Part shown: positions 16,826 to 25,071 of the stretch, one piece after another
Position numbering within the stretch: position 1 is the first letter of the stretch
Layout: each line of letters begins with the position of its first letter
Assembly: GCA_000733915.1 (NCBI GenBank)
Contig: JPOM01000001.1
Coordinates: 1,488,001-1,552,000 of the forward strand
Length of the DNA: 64,000 nucleotides
DNA from: Caulobacteraceae bacterium PMMR1
Lineage (GTDB): Bacteria > Pseudomonadota > Alphaproteobacteria > Caulobacterales > Caulobacteraceae
Reading direction: 5' to 3'
Notes under the pieces: model-generated
The model's database searches: none
What the model saw: only the letters and a program-made list of their open reading frames with translations
Told to the model about the DNA's origin: nothing
Position numbers and translations under genes: made by a program

Positions 16826-17434
16826 TCAGAGCGCCGTCACAAGCGCCTCCAGGTCCGGCCGCACCCGCTCCAGCGGCGGCTCGGCGGGCGTGCCGAGGTG
16901 GATGAAGCCGGCGACCTGCTCGCCCTCCTGTAGCCCGAGCAGCGGGCGGGCCTCGGGGGCATAGGCGTACCAATCGGTGATCCAGTTGGCGCCGAAGCCC
17001 ATCGCCTGGGCCGCGACGAGCAGCACCATGCAGACCGCGCCCGCCGAGAGCTCCTGTTCCCAGCGGGGAATCTTGGCCTCAGCCGGGCGGCTGACGACCA
17101 TGACTGTCACAGGCGGGATGGCGAGCTTGGCCAGGGTCGCCTCCGCCTTGCCGGGCTCGGGCTGCGACGGCGCCCGCGCGCGCAGTCGCTCGACCAGCGC
17201 CGCCTTGCTCGGGCCCTGGATGATGACGAACCGCCAGGGGCTCAGCTTGCCGTGATCGGGCACGCGGGCGGCGAGCCGGATCAGCTCGCGCAGCTGCTCC
17301 GCGTCCGGCCCCGGCGCGCGCAGGGTCTGGGCCGAGGCGGAGCGACGCCCGGCCAGCAGGCGCAGGGTGTCCGTCGAGGAAACCACCGGACAGGGCTCGC
17401 CAAACGGGATCGGGGCTGACAGGAAAGAGGACAT
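16826..17434 (-). CDS. Nitroreductase family protein
   Basis: 202 residues from ATG 17434 (MSSFLSAPIPFGE...); the upstream extension is not conserved. It has the FMN-dependent nitroreductase fold: SSTDTLRLLAGRRSAS at the N-terminus, FMN contacts RVPDHGKLSPWRFVIIQG, a central SAGAVCMVLLVAAQAMGFG helix, and the C-terminal GFIHLGTPAE. It resembles the YdjA-like short subgroup. It would reduce nitro compounds or quinones with NAD(P)H; the native substrate is unknown. It is convergent with the EAL gene and divergent from the EthD gene (63-base gap). Confidence 0.9.
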   Translation of the reverse strand: MSSFLSAPIPFGEPCPVVSSTDTLRLLAGRRSASAQTLRAPGPDAEQLRELIRLAARVPDHGKLSPWRFVIIQGPSKAALVERLRARAPSQPEPGKAEATLAKLAIPPVTVMVVSRPAEAKIPRWEQELSAGAVCMVLLVAAQAMGFGANWITDWYAYAPEARPLLGLQEGEQVAGFIHLGTPAEPPLERVRPDLEALVTAL

Positions 17435-17497
17435 GGAAGACTCGGGTCCGCGCCGCAGGCCCGCCCCGAGACGAGACGACCCGCACAGGAGCGAGCG

Positions 17498-17806
17498 ATG
17501 GCGCAACTATTGGTGCTCTACAAGACGCCGGCCGATCCGGCAGCGTTCGACCGTCACTACTTCGATCGCCACGTGCCGCTCGCCAAGGCGATCCCCGGCC
17601 TGAGGCGGTACGAGGTCAGCCAGGGGCCCGTCGCGTCCCCGGCGGGGGAGACGGGCCTGCACCTGGTCGCCATCCTGCATTTCGACAGCGTCGCGGACAT
17701 CCAGGCCGCCTTCGCCTCTCCCGAGGGTCAAGCCGCGGCCGCGGACGTCGCGAGCTTTGCGACCGGCGGGGCGGACATGCTGATCGTCGAAACGCGCAGC
17801 CTCTGA
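17498..17806 (+). CDS. EthD family protein
   Basis: 102 residues with the EthD dimeric alpha-beta barrel pattern: LLVLYKTPADPAAFDRHYFD, then HVPLAKAIPGLRRYEVSQG and a C-terminal strand TGGADMLIVETRSL. Family members are small cytoplasmic proteins linked to degradation of ethers and other xenobiotics, with no firmly established reaction. The stop is immediately followed by the ATG of the NUDIX gene, so the two are co-transcribed. Confidence 0.88.
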   Translation: MAQLLVLYKTPADPAAFDRHYFDRHVPLAKAIPGLRRYEVSQGPVASPAGETGLHLVAILHFDSVADIQAAFASPEGQAAAADVASFATGGADMLIVETRSL

Positions 17807-18415
17807 ATGGCCGAAGAGTTCGACTGGCTGGCCGCCCACGGCCCGAAGTGGACGGTGGAGAGCTCGCGCCGCGTGCACGACAATCCGTGGTTCGCGGTCG
17901 ACGACTACGCCGCGATCGCGCCGACCGGCGTGCGGGCCCGCTACTTCATGCAGGTCTACAAGAACATCGCGGTGGGCGTGCTGCCCCTGCATGCGGACGG
18001 CACGATCACGCTGGTGGGCCAGTGGCGCTTTCCGTTCGGGACCTACAGCTGGGAGCTGCCCGAGGGCGGCGCGCCCCTGGACGAGGACCCCGTGGAGGGG
18101 GCCAAGCGCGAGCTGCGGGAAGAGGCGGGCCTGGCTGCGCAGACCTGGCGGGAGCTCCTGCTGATGGAGCTGTCCAACGCCTCGTCCAACGAGGTCGCGA
18201 TCGGCTATCTCGCGACGGGGCTGACCGAGGTCGCCCACGCCCGTGAGGAGACCGAGGCCCTGGCGCTCGCCCGGACGCCGGCCCGGGAGGCGCTGAGGGC
18301 GGCGATCGACGGCCGCATCCGCGATTCCATCACGGTGGCGATGCTGCTCCGCCTGCACCATATGGCGGCCACGGGGGAGCTCGATCCCGACCTAGCGGCA
18401 GCGGTGCTAGGCTAG
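17807..18415 (+). CDS. NUDIX hydrolase (ADP-ribose pyrophosphatase-like)
   Basis: 202 residues; the start codon directly abuts the EthD stop. The NUDIX box GGAPLDEDPVEGAKRELREE-AGL lies near residues 86-108 with the complete G-x5-E-x7-R-E-x2-E-E spacing. The preceding strand QWRFPFGTYSWELPEGG is typical of ADP-ribose/NDP-sugar hydrolases. Cytoplasmic; it would cleave a nucleoside diphosphate linked to another moiety. Ends with a TAG that clearly is a real stop, in a small GGCT-rich repeat. Confidence 0.92.
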   Translation: MAEEFDWLAAHGPKWTVESSRRVHDNPWFAVDDYAAIAPTGVRARYFMQVYKNIAVGVLPLHADGTITLVGQWRFPFGTYSWELPEGGAPLDEDPVEGAKRELREEAGLAAQTWRELLLMELSNASSNEVAIGYLATGLTEVAHAREETEALALARTPAREALRAAIDGRIRDSITVAMLLRLHHMAATGELDPDLAAAVLG

Positions 18416-18459
18416 GCTGGGCTGGGCTATCCCAGGACGCCGGCGGAGCGGAGCGTAAG

Positions 18460-19323
18460 ATGACGGACACCCTCGACCCCCCTCGCGCCACGCCAGCCTT
18501 AGCCGACGCCCAAGCCTCAGCCGACCTTCAGACGTCCGTCTGGACCGCGCTCCGGCGCGAGGCCGAGGCCGCCGCCCGCGAAGAGCCGACGCTGGGCTCG
18601 CTGCTGAACGCGGTGATCCTGTCCCACGACGGCCTGATCGAGGCCTTGTCCTACCAGATGGCGCGCAAGCTCGGGGACCAGGAACTGCGCGCCATGAGCG
18701 CGCGGGAGATCTGCGAGGAGGCCTTCTACGCCGACCCCGGCCTGATGGCGGCGGTCGAGGCCGACCTGCGCGCCGTGCGCGAGCGCGATCCCGCCTGCAA
18801 GGGCTATCTGCAGCCCTTCCTGTTCTTCAAGGGCTTTCAGGCGCTGCAGACCCACCGGGTGGCGCACTGGCTCTGGAAGCGCTCACGCCAGACGTTAGCC
18901 TTCCACCTGCAGAGCCGGGTGTCGGAGCTTTACCAGATCGACATCCATCCGGCGGCGAAGCTGGGCTCCGGCCTGTTCCTCGACCACGGCACGGGCATCG
19001 TGATCGGCGAGACCGCAAGCGTCGGCGACGACGTCTCCATGCTGCACGCGGTGACGCTCGGGGGCACCGGAGCGGAGCGCGGAGATCGGCACCCGAAGAT
19101 CGGACGGGGCGTCCTGCTGGGCGCAGGGGCCAAGGTGCTCGGCAACATCACCGTGGGCGACTACGCCAAGATCGCGTCCGGCTCGGTGGTGCTGAAGCCC
19201 GTTCCCGCCGGCTGCACGGCGGCCGGCGTGCCTGCGCGCCTGGTCAACTGCCCGACCTGCCCGGAGCCCGCCCGCAGCATGGATCACACCCTGCCCGAGC
19301 TCGCCGACGACTACGTGATCTGA
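18460..19323 (+). CDS. cysE: Serine O-acetyltransferase
   Basis: 287 residues. The N-terminal helical SATase domain (VWTALRREAEAAAREEPTLGSLLNAVILSHDG) is followed by the left-handed beta-helix of hexapeptide repeats (IDIHPAAKLGSGLFLDHGTG, IGETASVGDDVSMLHAVTLGGTG, KIGRGVLLGAGAKVLGNITVG). The catalytic His is in FLDHGTG and another in MLHAVTLGG. It makes O-acetylserine for cysteine synthesis from serine and acetyl-CoA. No cysteine synthase gene is adjacent. ATG at 18460 with an upstream GGAGCG. Confidence 0.95.
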   Translation: MTDTLDPPRATPALADAQASADLQTSVWTALRREAEAAAREEPTLGSLLNAVILSHDGLIEALSYQMARKLGDQELRAMSAREICEEAFYADPGLMAAVEADLRAVRERDPACKGYLQPFLFFKGFQALQTHRVAHWLWKRSRQTLAFHLQSRVSELYQIDIHPAAKLGSGLFLDHGTGIVIGETASVGDDVSMLHAVTLGGTGAERGDRHPKIGRGVLLGAGAKVLGNITVGDYAKIASGSVVLKPVPAGCTAAGVPARLVNCPTCPEPARSMDHTLPELADDYVI

Positions 19324-19358
19324 CGGGCCCCTTGCCTGCCCCAGGGTGAAGCGGCGCA

Positions 19359-20642
19359 ATGAGCCGTATGGTCGACGCAATCGCCCCGCGCCTCGAAGGA
19401 GCTGAGGTCCCGTTGGTGCAGGTTTCCGCCGCGCGGCGCTGGTTCAGCTTCGCCGCCCTCAGCCTGATCTACGTCGTGATCGCGGCGGGGTCGTTCTCGT
19501 CCCTCGGCGTGGCCCTGCCGGCGATGGTGGGCGAGCTGCATTGGGACTGGAAAGCCGCCGGCCTGGGCTTCACCCTCCTGGGCGTCGCAACGGGCCTGGC
19601 CAGCCCCCTCCCCGCCGCCCTGATCCGCAGGCTCGGTGTGCGCGGCGCCATGGCGGTGGGCGCGGCGTGCATGGTCCTGGGCTTCACGACGCTGGCCACG
19701 ACCCGCTCGGTGCAGGCCTATCTGGCCGCGACCCTGGCCCTGGGGCTGGCGTTCGCGCTGGTGAGCACCGTACCCGGCGCCCATGTCCTGACCCGGGCGT
19801 TCCGCAGCCGGTCCACCGCGCTCGGCGCCTATTTCGCCATCGGCACGCTCGGCGGCTTTGCTGGCCCGCAGGTCTATATCCTCGCCGAGCGCCTGGGCGG
19901 CTGGCGGGCGCACTGGTGGGCGTTCGCCGTGTTGGCTCTCGCAGCAGGCGTGCTGGCGGTCGCCGCGACGCCCGGACGGAGCGCCAAGGCCGCGCCCGAA
20001 GGCGAGCGCGGCGCGCCGGCGCAGGCCTCCCCTGGCGAGCTCATGCGCGGGCTGCAGGACTGGAGCGTCCGCCGCGCGCTCGCCACGCCTCAGTTCTATG
20101 GCGTCTTTGGCGTCTACACGACCTACCTGCTCATCAACACGACGGTCCACGCTTTTGCCGTGGAGCACCTGATCGAGCGCGGGGTGAGCAAGCAGGACGC
20201 CGCCCTGGCGCTGAGCGTGGAGGCCCTGATCGGGGTCGCGGTCTCGCTGCTGGGCGGGCGGCTCGGCGAGCGCGTCGCGCCCAAGACCCTCGCCCTGGTC
20301 TGCCTGGCGGCGACGGCGATCGGCGTGCTGGCCCTGGCCTGGGCCAACGGCTGGGTGCTGATGAGCCTGTTCGCCTTGGGCGTGGGGATCGGCTACGGCC
20401 TGTCGTTCACGCCGCCGACGCTGCTGCTGCTCGAATACTTCGGTCCGCGCCCGAACCTGGAGCTGTTCTCGATCATGTGCCTCCTCTCCACTGTGGCGGC
20501 GGCGGGCCCCCTGGCCGGAGGCTGGGCGCGGGACGCGGTGGGCGGGTTCGAGAGCCTGTTCGTCGTCTGCGCCGTGATCGTCGCGGCGATGCTTGGCGGA
20601 GCCAGCCTGCTTCGGCCGCCGCGCCCGGCGGAGGCGCGATGA
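19359..20642 (+). CDS. MFS transporter, 12 helices, paired with a TonB receptor
   Basis: 427 residues with twelve hydrophobic spans and a central cytoplasmic loop around residues 205-235. A motif-A-like element is degenerate (PAALIRRLGVRGAMAVG). The overall pattern resembles the OFA/monocarboxylate-type MFS group more than drug exporters. Its TGA overlaps the ATG of the TonB-dependent receptor, so the pair should move one nutrient across both membranes. A second ATG at 19368 could also serve as start. Substrate unknown. Confidence 0.85.
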   Translation: MSRMVDAIAPRLEGAEVPLVQVSAARRWFSFAALSLIYVVIAAGSFSSLGVALPAMVGELHWDWKAAGLGFTLLGVATGLASPLPAALIRRLGVRGAMAVGAACMVLGFTTLATTRSVQAYLAATLALGLAFALVSTVPGAHVLTRAFRSRSTALGAYFAIGTLGGFAGPQVYILAERLGGWRAHWWAFAVLALAAGVLAVAATPGRSAKAAPEGERGAPAQASPGELMRGLQDWSVRRALATPQFYGVFGVYTTYLLINTTVHAFAVEHLIERGVSKQDAALALSVEALIGVAVSLLGGRLGERVAPKTLALVCLAATAIGVLALAWANGWVLMSLFALGVGIGYGLSFTPPTLLLLEYFGPRPNLELFSIMCLLSTVAAAGPLAGGWARDAVGGFESLFVVCAVIVAAMLGGASLLRPPRPAEAR

Positions 20643-22987
20643 TGAGACGGACCCTCGCACGCCTGCTCGCCGGCGCAGCCTTGCTGGCGCCCGCCGCGGT
20701 CGCCCATGCTCAGGCCGCTGCGGAGACCTCGACCGCGACGCTTCAGGCCCGGTCGGGGCCGCTCGCCACCGTGGACACGGTCGTCGTCACCGCCGAGCGC
20801 CGCGGGGCCAACCTGCAGCGCACCGCCGCGGCGGTCAGCGTGGTCAGCGGCGAGGCGCTGGACGCGCGGTTCGCGACCGGCGTCGCCGCCCTGAACGCCA
20901 TCGTCCCCGGGCTCGAGGTGACCAAGGCCTCGGGGTTCGAGAACCTCGTCACCATCCGCGGCATCGGCTCTGAGACGCCGGAGAACAGCCTGACCACCTC
21001 GCCGGGCGTGTCGCTGTTCGTGGACGGAGTCTACATCGCCAACACCATCTCGCTGGATCAGACGCTGTTCGACGTGCAGTCCATCGAGGTCCTGCGCGGG
21101 CCGCAGGGCGCGCTCTACGGACAGAGCTCCATCGGGGGCGCGATCAGCCTCACCACCCGCCAGCCCCGGCTCGGCGTGTTCGACGCCTCCGGCGACGTCA
21201 GCCTGGGGACCTATGGCCTGTCGCGGCTTCGGGGCGAGGCGAACCTGCCGCTGGGGGACCGCGCGGCGCTGCGCGTCTCGGCCCAGAAATACGACCACGA
21301 CGGGTTCAGCAAGAACCTCGCCCTGGGCCAGGACCTCGACGACGCCCACGACGGCGGCGTGAAGGCGGCTCTGCTGTGGACGCCTCGCCCGGGCCTCAGC
21401 GCCACCTTGACCGCCTGGCTCTACAAGGCCGACCAGAACGGCGACGCCCAGAAGAACATCTTGGACCCGGCCCGCGACCCGCGGCGCCTCAGCCAGGACT
21501 TCGCAGCCAACTTCGAGCTTCAGAGCCAGCTCTACAGCCTGCGGCTCCAGTGGGACTTGCCCTGGGGCTCGGTGCGCTCGATCACAGCGTTCCAGGGCCT
21601 GGATCACGTGCAGAGCCAGGACTCCGACCGGTCGACGTTCGCCGTCGTGGGCGGCTACGACCACATCGCGGCCTGGAACACGCACCTGCACAACTACACC
21701 GAGGAGTTCGACGTCCTCTCGCCCCCCGGCGGGCGGCTGGAGTGGATCGCGGGGCTCTTCGCCCTCTACCAGGGCAGCAAGCAGTTCGTCGTGGAGTACG
21801 GCGGCGTGTTCGGCCCGGGCTTCAGCGTCTCCGCCCCGCCCGCCAGCGTGCCCGCCAATGTGCTGGGCGCGCCGCCGAGCTATCTGAACTACGGCAACCT
21901 CTCCTATGTCCGGCGACGGTCGTACTCCGCCTTCGCCCAGGCCACCTATCGCCTGACCCCGCAGCTCAGGCTGACAGCCGGCGCGCGCACCAACACGGAC
22001 TACTTCCGCGACAAGAGCCTGAATTCCAACGGAACGACGGGTCCCTCGCCCGTCGCGGCGGTGGTGCACAGGGACGACGTCCCGACCTGGCGACTGGTGG
22101 CCGAATACGACCTCGCCCCCGACCACATGGTCTATGTCGGCCTCAACCGGGGCTACAAGCCGGGCGGCGCCAACGGGAACAACCTCGCGGTGATCGCGCC
22201 GACCTTCAAGGCGGAGACCAACACCGCCCTGGAGATTGGATCGAAGAACCTGTTCCTGGACCGCCGCCTGCGCCTGAACCTGGCCGCCTTCGACTACATC
22301 GAGCGGAACTTCCAGTTCATCGAGACGGACCCGCAGCCGTTCAGCAGCGGCATCACCAACGTGCCGCGCCTTCACATCCGTGGGGTTGAGGCGGAGGCCC
22401 AATTCACCTCGTCGGACCGCCGACTTCTGGCGAGCGCCAGCCTCTCCCTGCAGCGGGGCCGCGTCTCGGAGGCGTTCTACGCCCTGGACTCCACCGATGT
22501 GCGCAAGGTCTACGGCTCGGCGCTGCAGGGCTTCCCGGGCGTGGGCGGCACGCCGTGCGGGCTCTTCCCGGGGGCGCCCTACTTCTACAAGCCGTGCCAG
22601 GCGGCGGCCCTGGCGCTTGCGCGCGACCTGAAGGGCGCGGAGCCCCCGGCCACGCCGCGGGTCGCGGGGGCGGTGAGCGCCGCCTATCGCTTCGACCTCG
22701 CCCAAGGCAGCCTGACCCCTCGCCTGGAAGTCGTCTATCGCGGGGCGGAACAGGCGCGCATCTTCAACACGCCGGGCGTGGACCGCACCCCTAGCTACAC
22801 GGTGCTGAACGCCAATCTGGAGTTCCAGCCGCGCAACACGCACTGGCGCGCCGCCTTGACCCTGACCAATCTGACCGACGAGGCCGGCGTGAACGCGCGC
22901 TACACCGACCCCTACGGCTCCTTCCAGACCAGCCAGCAGTACATCCCCCCGCGCCAGGTCATCGGGACGCTCGCCTACAGCTTCTGA
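20639..22987 (+). CDS. TonB-dependent outer-membrane receptor
   Basis: 782 residues from the first of tandem ATGs (20639, 20642), overlapping the MFS stop. The signal peptide ends near AHAQA. The TonB-box region is VDTVVVTAERR. The plug has SVVSGEALDA...TIRGIGSE and the diagnostic VLRGPQGALYGQSS, followed by a 22-strand barrel and the terminal aromatic residue (LAYSF). A C...C pair in the loop GGTPCGLFPG...KPCQAA is present. It should import a substrate too large for porins; the adjacent MFS carrier is the likely inner-membrane step. No iron-box or siderophore genes are nearby, so a siderophore is not assumed. Confidence 0.93.
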   Translation: MMRRTLARLLAGAALLAPAAVAHAQAAAETSTATLQARSGPLATVDTVVVTAERRGANLQRTAAAVSVVSGEALDARFATGVAALNAIVPGLEVTKASGFENLVTIRGIGSETPENSLTTSPGVSLFVDGVYIANTISLDQTLFDVQSIEVLRGPQGALYGQSSIGGAISLTTRQPRLGVFDASGDVSLGTYGLSRLRGEANLPLGDRAALRVSAQKYDHDGFSKNLALGQDLDDAHDGGVKAALLWTPRPGLSATLTAWLYKADQNGDAQKNILDPARDPRRLSQDFAANFELQSQLYSLRLQWDLPWGSVRSITAFQGLDHVQSQDSDRSTFAVVGGYDHIAAWNTHLHNYTEEFDVLSPPGGRLEWIAGLFALYQGSKQFVVEYGGVFGPGFSVSAPPASVPANVLGAPPSYLNYGNLSYVRRRSYSAFAQATYRLTPQLRLTAGARTNTDYFRDKSLNSNGTTGPSPVAAVVHRDDVPTWRLVAEYDLAPDHMVYVGLNRGYKPGGANGNNLAVIAPTFKAETNTALEIGSKNLFLDRRLRLNLAAFDYIERNFQFIETDPQPFSSGITNVPRLHIRGVEAEAQFTSSDRRLLASASLSLQRGRVSEAFYALDSTDVRKVYGSALQGFPGVGGTPCGLFPGAPYFYKPCQAAALALARDLKGAEPPATPRVAGAVSAAYRFDLAQGSLTPRLEVVYRGAEQARIFNTPGVDRTPSYTVLNANLEFQPRNTHWRAALTLTNLTDEAGVNARYTDPYGSFQTSQQYIPPRQVIGTLAYSF

Positions 22988-22989
22988 GC

Positions 22990-23010
22990 GGCGCCGCCCT
23001 CAGCGGCGCC
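22990..23010. terminator. Perfect hairpin at the TonB receptor/rlmE convergent junction
   Basis: GGCGCCGC and GCGGCGCC form an 8-bp perfect stem around CCTCA. It overlaps the last codons of rlmE and starts two bases after the receptor stop. No U-tract follows on either strand; a bidirectional termination or 3'-end stabilising role is inferred from position. Confidence 0.4.
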
Positions 23011-23713
23011 TCAAGCCGGTCGCGATGAGATAGACCTCGGCGCTGTCGGCCCGGCTGGCCTTGGGCTTCACGTGGCGGACATCGGCGAAGCGCCGCTTCA
23101 GCCCGGCCAGCAACTCGCCGGTCGCTCCGCCCTGGAAGGTCTTGGTCAGGAAGGCGCCGCCGGGCTTCAGGGCCTGGTCGGCGAAGGCCGCCGCCGCCTC
23201 GATCAGGCTCACGATGCGCAGGTGGTCCGTCGCCGGATGCCCCATGGTGTTGGGCGCCATGTCGGAAAGGATGACGTCCGGCGCGCCGCCGAGCGCCTGC
23301 GTCAATCGACGCTCCATCCCCTCTGCGGTGAAGTCGCCCTCGATGAGGACAGCGCCCGGGATCGGATCGACCGGCAGGAGGTCGACGCCCACGACCTCCA
23401 CGGCTCCGCGCTGCAGCGCCACCTGCACCCAGCCGCCGGGCGCGCAGCCGAGGTCGATCACCCGAGCGCCCCGGCGCAGCAGGTGGAAGCGGTCGTCGAT
23501 CTCGATCAGCTTGAACGCCGCGCGAGAGCGCCAGCCCTCGGCCTTGGCGCGCTGGACGTAGGGGTCGTTCAGCTGGCGGTGCAGCCACTGCTGAGAGGAA
23601 AGGCTTCGCTGGTCGGCGGTGCGAACGCGCGTGCTGACGCCCCTGCCGGCCGGGTCGCCCCCGGTCGGCGGGCGGACCAGTCGCCGGCGGCCGCCGTCCT
23701 CGCCCTCGCTCAC
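23000..23713 (-). CDS. rlmE: 23S rRNA (uridine-2'-O)-methyltransferase RlmE (FtsJ/RrmJ)
   Basis: 237 residues from GTG 23713. RrmJ fold with the K-D-K-E catalytic tetrad in context: RAAFKLIEIDDRF, VILSDMAPN, AFLTKTFQG and the Glu in SAEVYLIATG. The SAM-binding motif is DLGCAPGGWVQVAL. The N-terminal 45 residues are basic and poorly conserved, as in other alphaproteobacteria. It methylates U2552 of 23S rRNA in the large subunit. It lies 55 bases downstream of ppx/gppA on the same strand, probably one transcript. Confidence 0.95.
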   Translation of the reverse strand: MSEGEDGGRRRLVRPPTGGDPAGRGVSTRVRTADQRSLSSQQWLHRQLNDPYVQRAKAEGWRSRAAFKLIEIDDRFHLLRRGARVIDLGCAPGGWVQVALQRGAVEVVGVDLLPVDPIPGAVLIEGDFTAEGMERRLTQALGGAPDVILSDMAPNTMGHPATDHLRIVSLIEAAAAFADQALKPGGAFLTKTFQGGATGELLAGLKRRFADVRHVKPKASRADSAEVYLIATGLRRR

Positions 23714-23768
23714 CCGTGCGTCGCCCGGGCAATATAGATCGGCTGCATGGTCGGCGAGCTCCTAAGGC

Positions 23769-24947
23769 CTATTGCAGGGAATGCGCCGGCGGCGAGGCCG
23801 CCCGGGTCGCGCCGCCTCGGGCGCGACCGCCGCGGCGGCGGCGGGGCTTGCGGCGCTCCGCCATCAGCGAGAGCAGCAGGCCCTCTCGCAGGCCCCGGTC
23901 GGCGACGCGAACCCGCGAACAGGGCCACAATTCCTGCACGGCCTGCAAGATCGCCGCGCCCGCCAGCACGAGGTCGGCGCGATCGGGCCCGATGCAGGGC
24001 TGGGCGGCGCGCTCCGCCGGGGGCAAGCGGATCAGGCGGTCGGCGGCCCGCTCGCAGTCCCGCCGCTCCAGCCACAGGCCGTCGACGCGGGTGCGGTCAT
24101 AGCGCCGAAGCCCCAGGTGCAGGCCCGCCAGGCTGGTGATGGCGCCGGAGGTGCCCACCAGATGCGCCCTGTCCGCCGCGAAGGCCGGCTTGAAGCGGTC
24201 CGCATGCGGGAAGGGCGTGAGCTCCGCCTTCACGTGCTCGACCATGGCGCGGAACCAGGCCTCGGAGGCCGGCGCGGTCTCGGGAAAGCGCTCGGCCAGG
24301 GTGACGACCCCGATCGGGATGGAGAGCCAGGCCTTCACCGGCGGCGGGGCGCCCGCCCTGAGCGCGCCGGAGCGGAGATCGACCCACGACAGCTCGGTGG
24401 AGCCCCCGCCCACGTCCACCACCAGCGCCGCGTCAGCCCGGCGGTCGAGCAGGTTCAGGCAGCCCATGACGGAGAGGTGCGCCTCCTCCTTGGGCGAAAT
24501 CACCGTCAGCTTCAGCCCCGTCTCGCGCTCCACTCGGGCGACGAAGTCGCTGCCGTTGGCGGCGGCGCGGCAGGCCTGGGTCGCGACGGCGCGGACGCGC
24601 GCGACCCGGCGCTTCTTCACCTTGTCGGCGCAGATGCGCAGCGCCCCCAAGGCGCGGTCCATGGCCGCAGGGTCCAGCCGCCCGGTGCGGGACAGGCCGT
24701 CGCCCAGGCGCACGATGCGGGAGAAGGCCTCGACCACGCGAAAGCCCTTGGGCGTGGGCGTCGCGATCAGGAGGCGGCAATTGTTGGTGCCGAGATCCAG
24801 AGCCGCGTAGCAGGGCCCTGGACCCGAGACCGACGGCGGCGCGGCGCCGACCTCGATGGGGTCGGTGGAGCGCAATGTCCCGCTCGGGATCGCGGTACCC
24901 ACGGCCGTCCTCGTCACGCGTACGACAGAGACGTCATCGCCATTCAC
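23769..24947 (-). CDS. Ppx/GppA family phosphatase
   Basis: 392 residues if started at GTG 24947; GTG 24917 or TTG 24875 are also possible because the first 45 residues are not conserved. The ASKHA fold is shown by YAALDLGTNNCRLLIA (phosphate loop 1), FSRIVRLGDGL, the second loop VVDVGGGSTELSW, and GTSGAITSLAG. It hydrolyses polyphosphate or pppGpp, so it may affect the stringent response. The C-terminus is Arg/Gly-rich. Probably co-transcribed with rlmE. Confidence 0.92.
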   Translation of the reverse strand: MNGDDVSVVRVTRTAVGTAIPSGTLRSTDPIEVGAAPPSVSGPGPCYAALDLGTNNCRLLIATPTPKGFRVVEAFSRIVRLGDGLSRTGRLDPAAMDRALGALRICADKVKKRRVARVRAVATQACRAAANGSDFVARVERETGLKLTVISPKEEAHLSVMGCLNLLDRRADAALVVDVGGGSTELSWVDLRSGALRAGAPPPVKAWLSIPIGVVTLAERFPETAPASEAWFRAMVEHVKAELTPFPHADRFKPAFAADRAHLVGTSGAITSLAGLHLGLRRYDRTRVDGLWLERRDCERAADRLIRLPPAERAAQPCIGPDRADLVLAGAAILQAVQELWPCSRVRVADRGLREGLLLSLMAERRKPRRRRGGRARGGATRAASPPAHSLQ

Positions 24948-25015
24948 GCTAGCAGGGGCGCACGGGCTTGCGAACCCCCGATCGGGCAGGACGCCGCAGG
25001 AACTCGCCGGCCGCG

Positions 25016-25044
25016 AAAAAGCCCCGGCGCAGGTGCGCCGGGGC
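25016..25044 (-). terminator. Intrinsic terminator of the porin gene
   Basis: A perfect 10-bp stem (GCCCCGGCGC with GCGCCGGGGC) closes a 4-base loop and is followed, reading the minus strand, by a run of five U. It lies 27 bases past the porin stop codon. This is the clearest Rho-independent terminator in the window. Confidence 0.9.
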
Positions 25045-25071
25045 TCGTCCGCAATCGACCGAAGGACTGGA

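Noticed and set aside
18400-18440. Short GGCT tandem repeat before cysE
   Set aside because: It has only a few imperfect copies and overlaps the NUDIX stop; no regulatory pattern is evident.
20393-22843. Long open frame antisense to the TonB receptor
   Set aside because: Low-complexity Arg/Gly/Ala/Val-rich protein with no domain; the plus strand holds an intact receptor.
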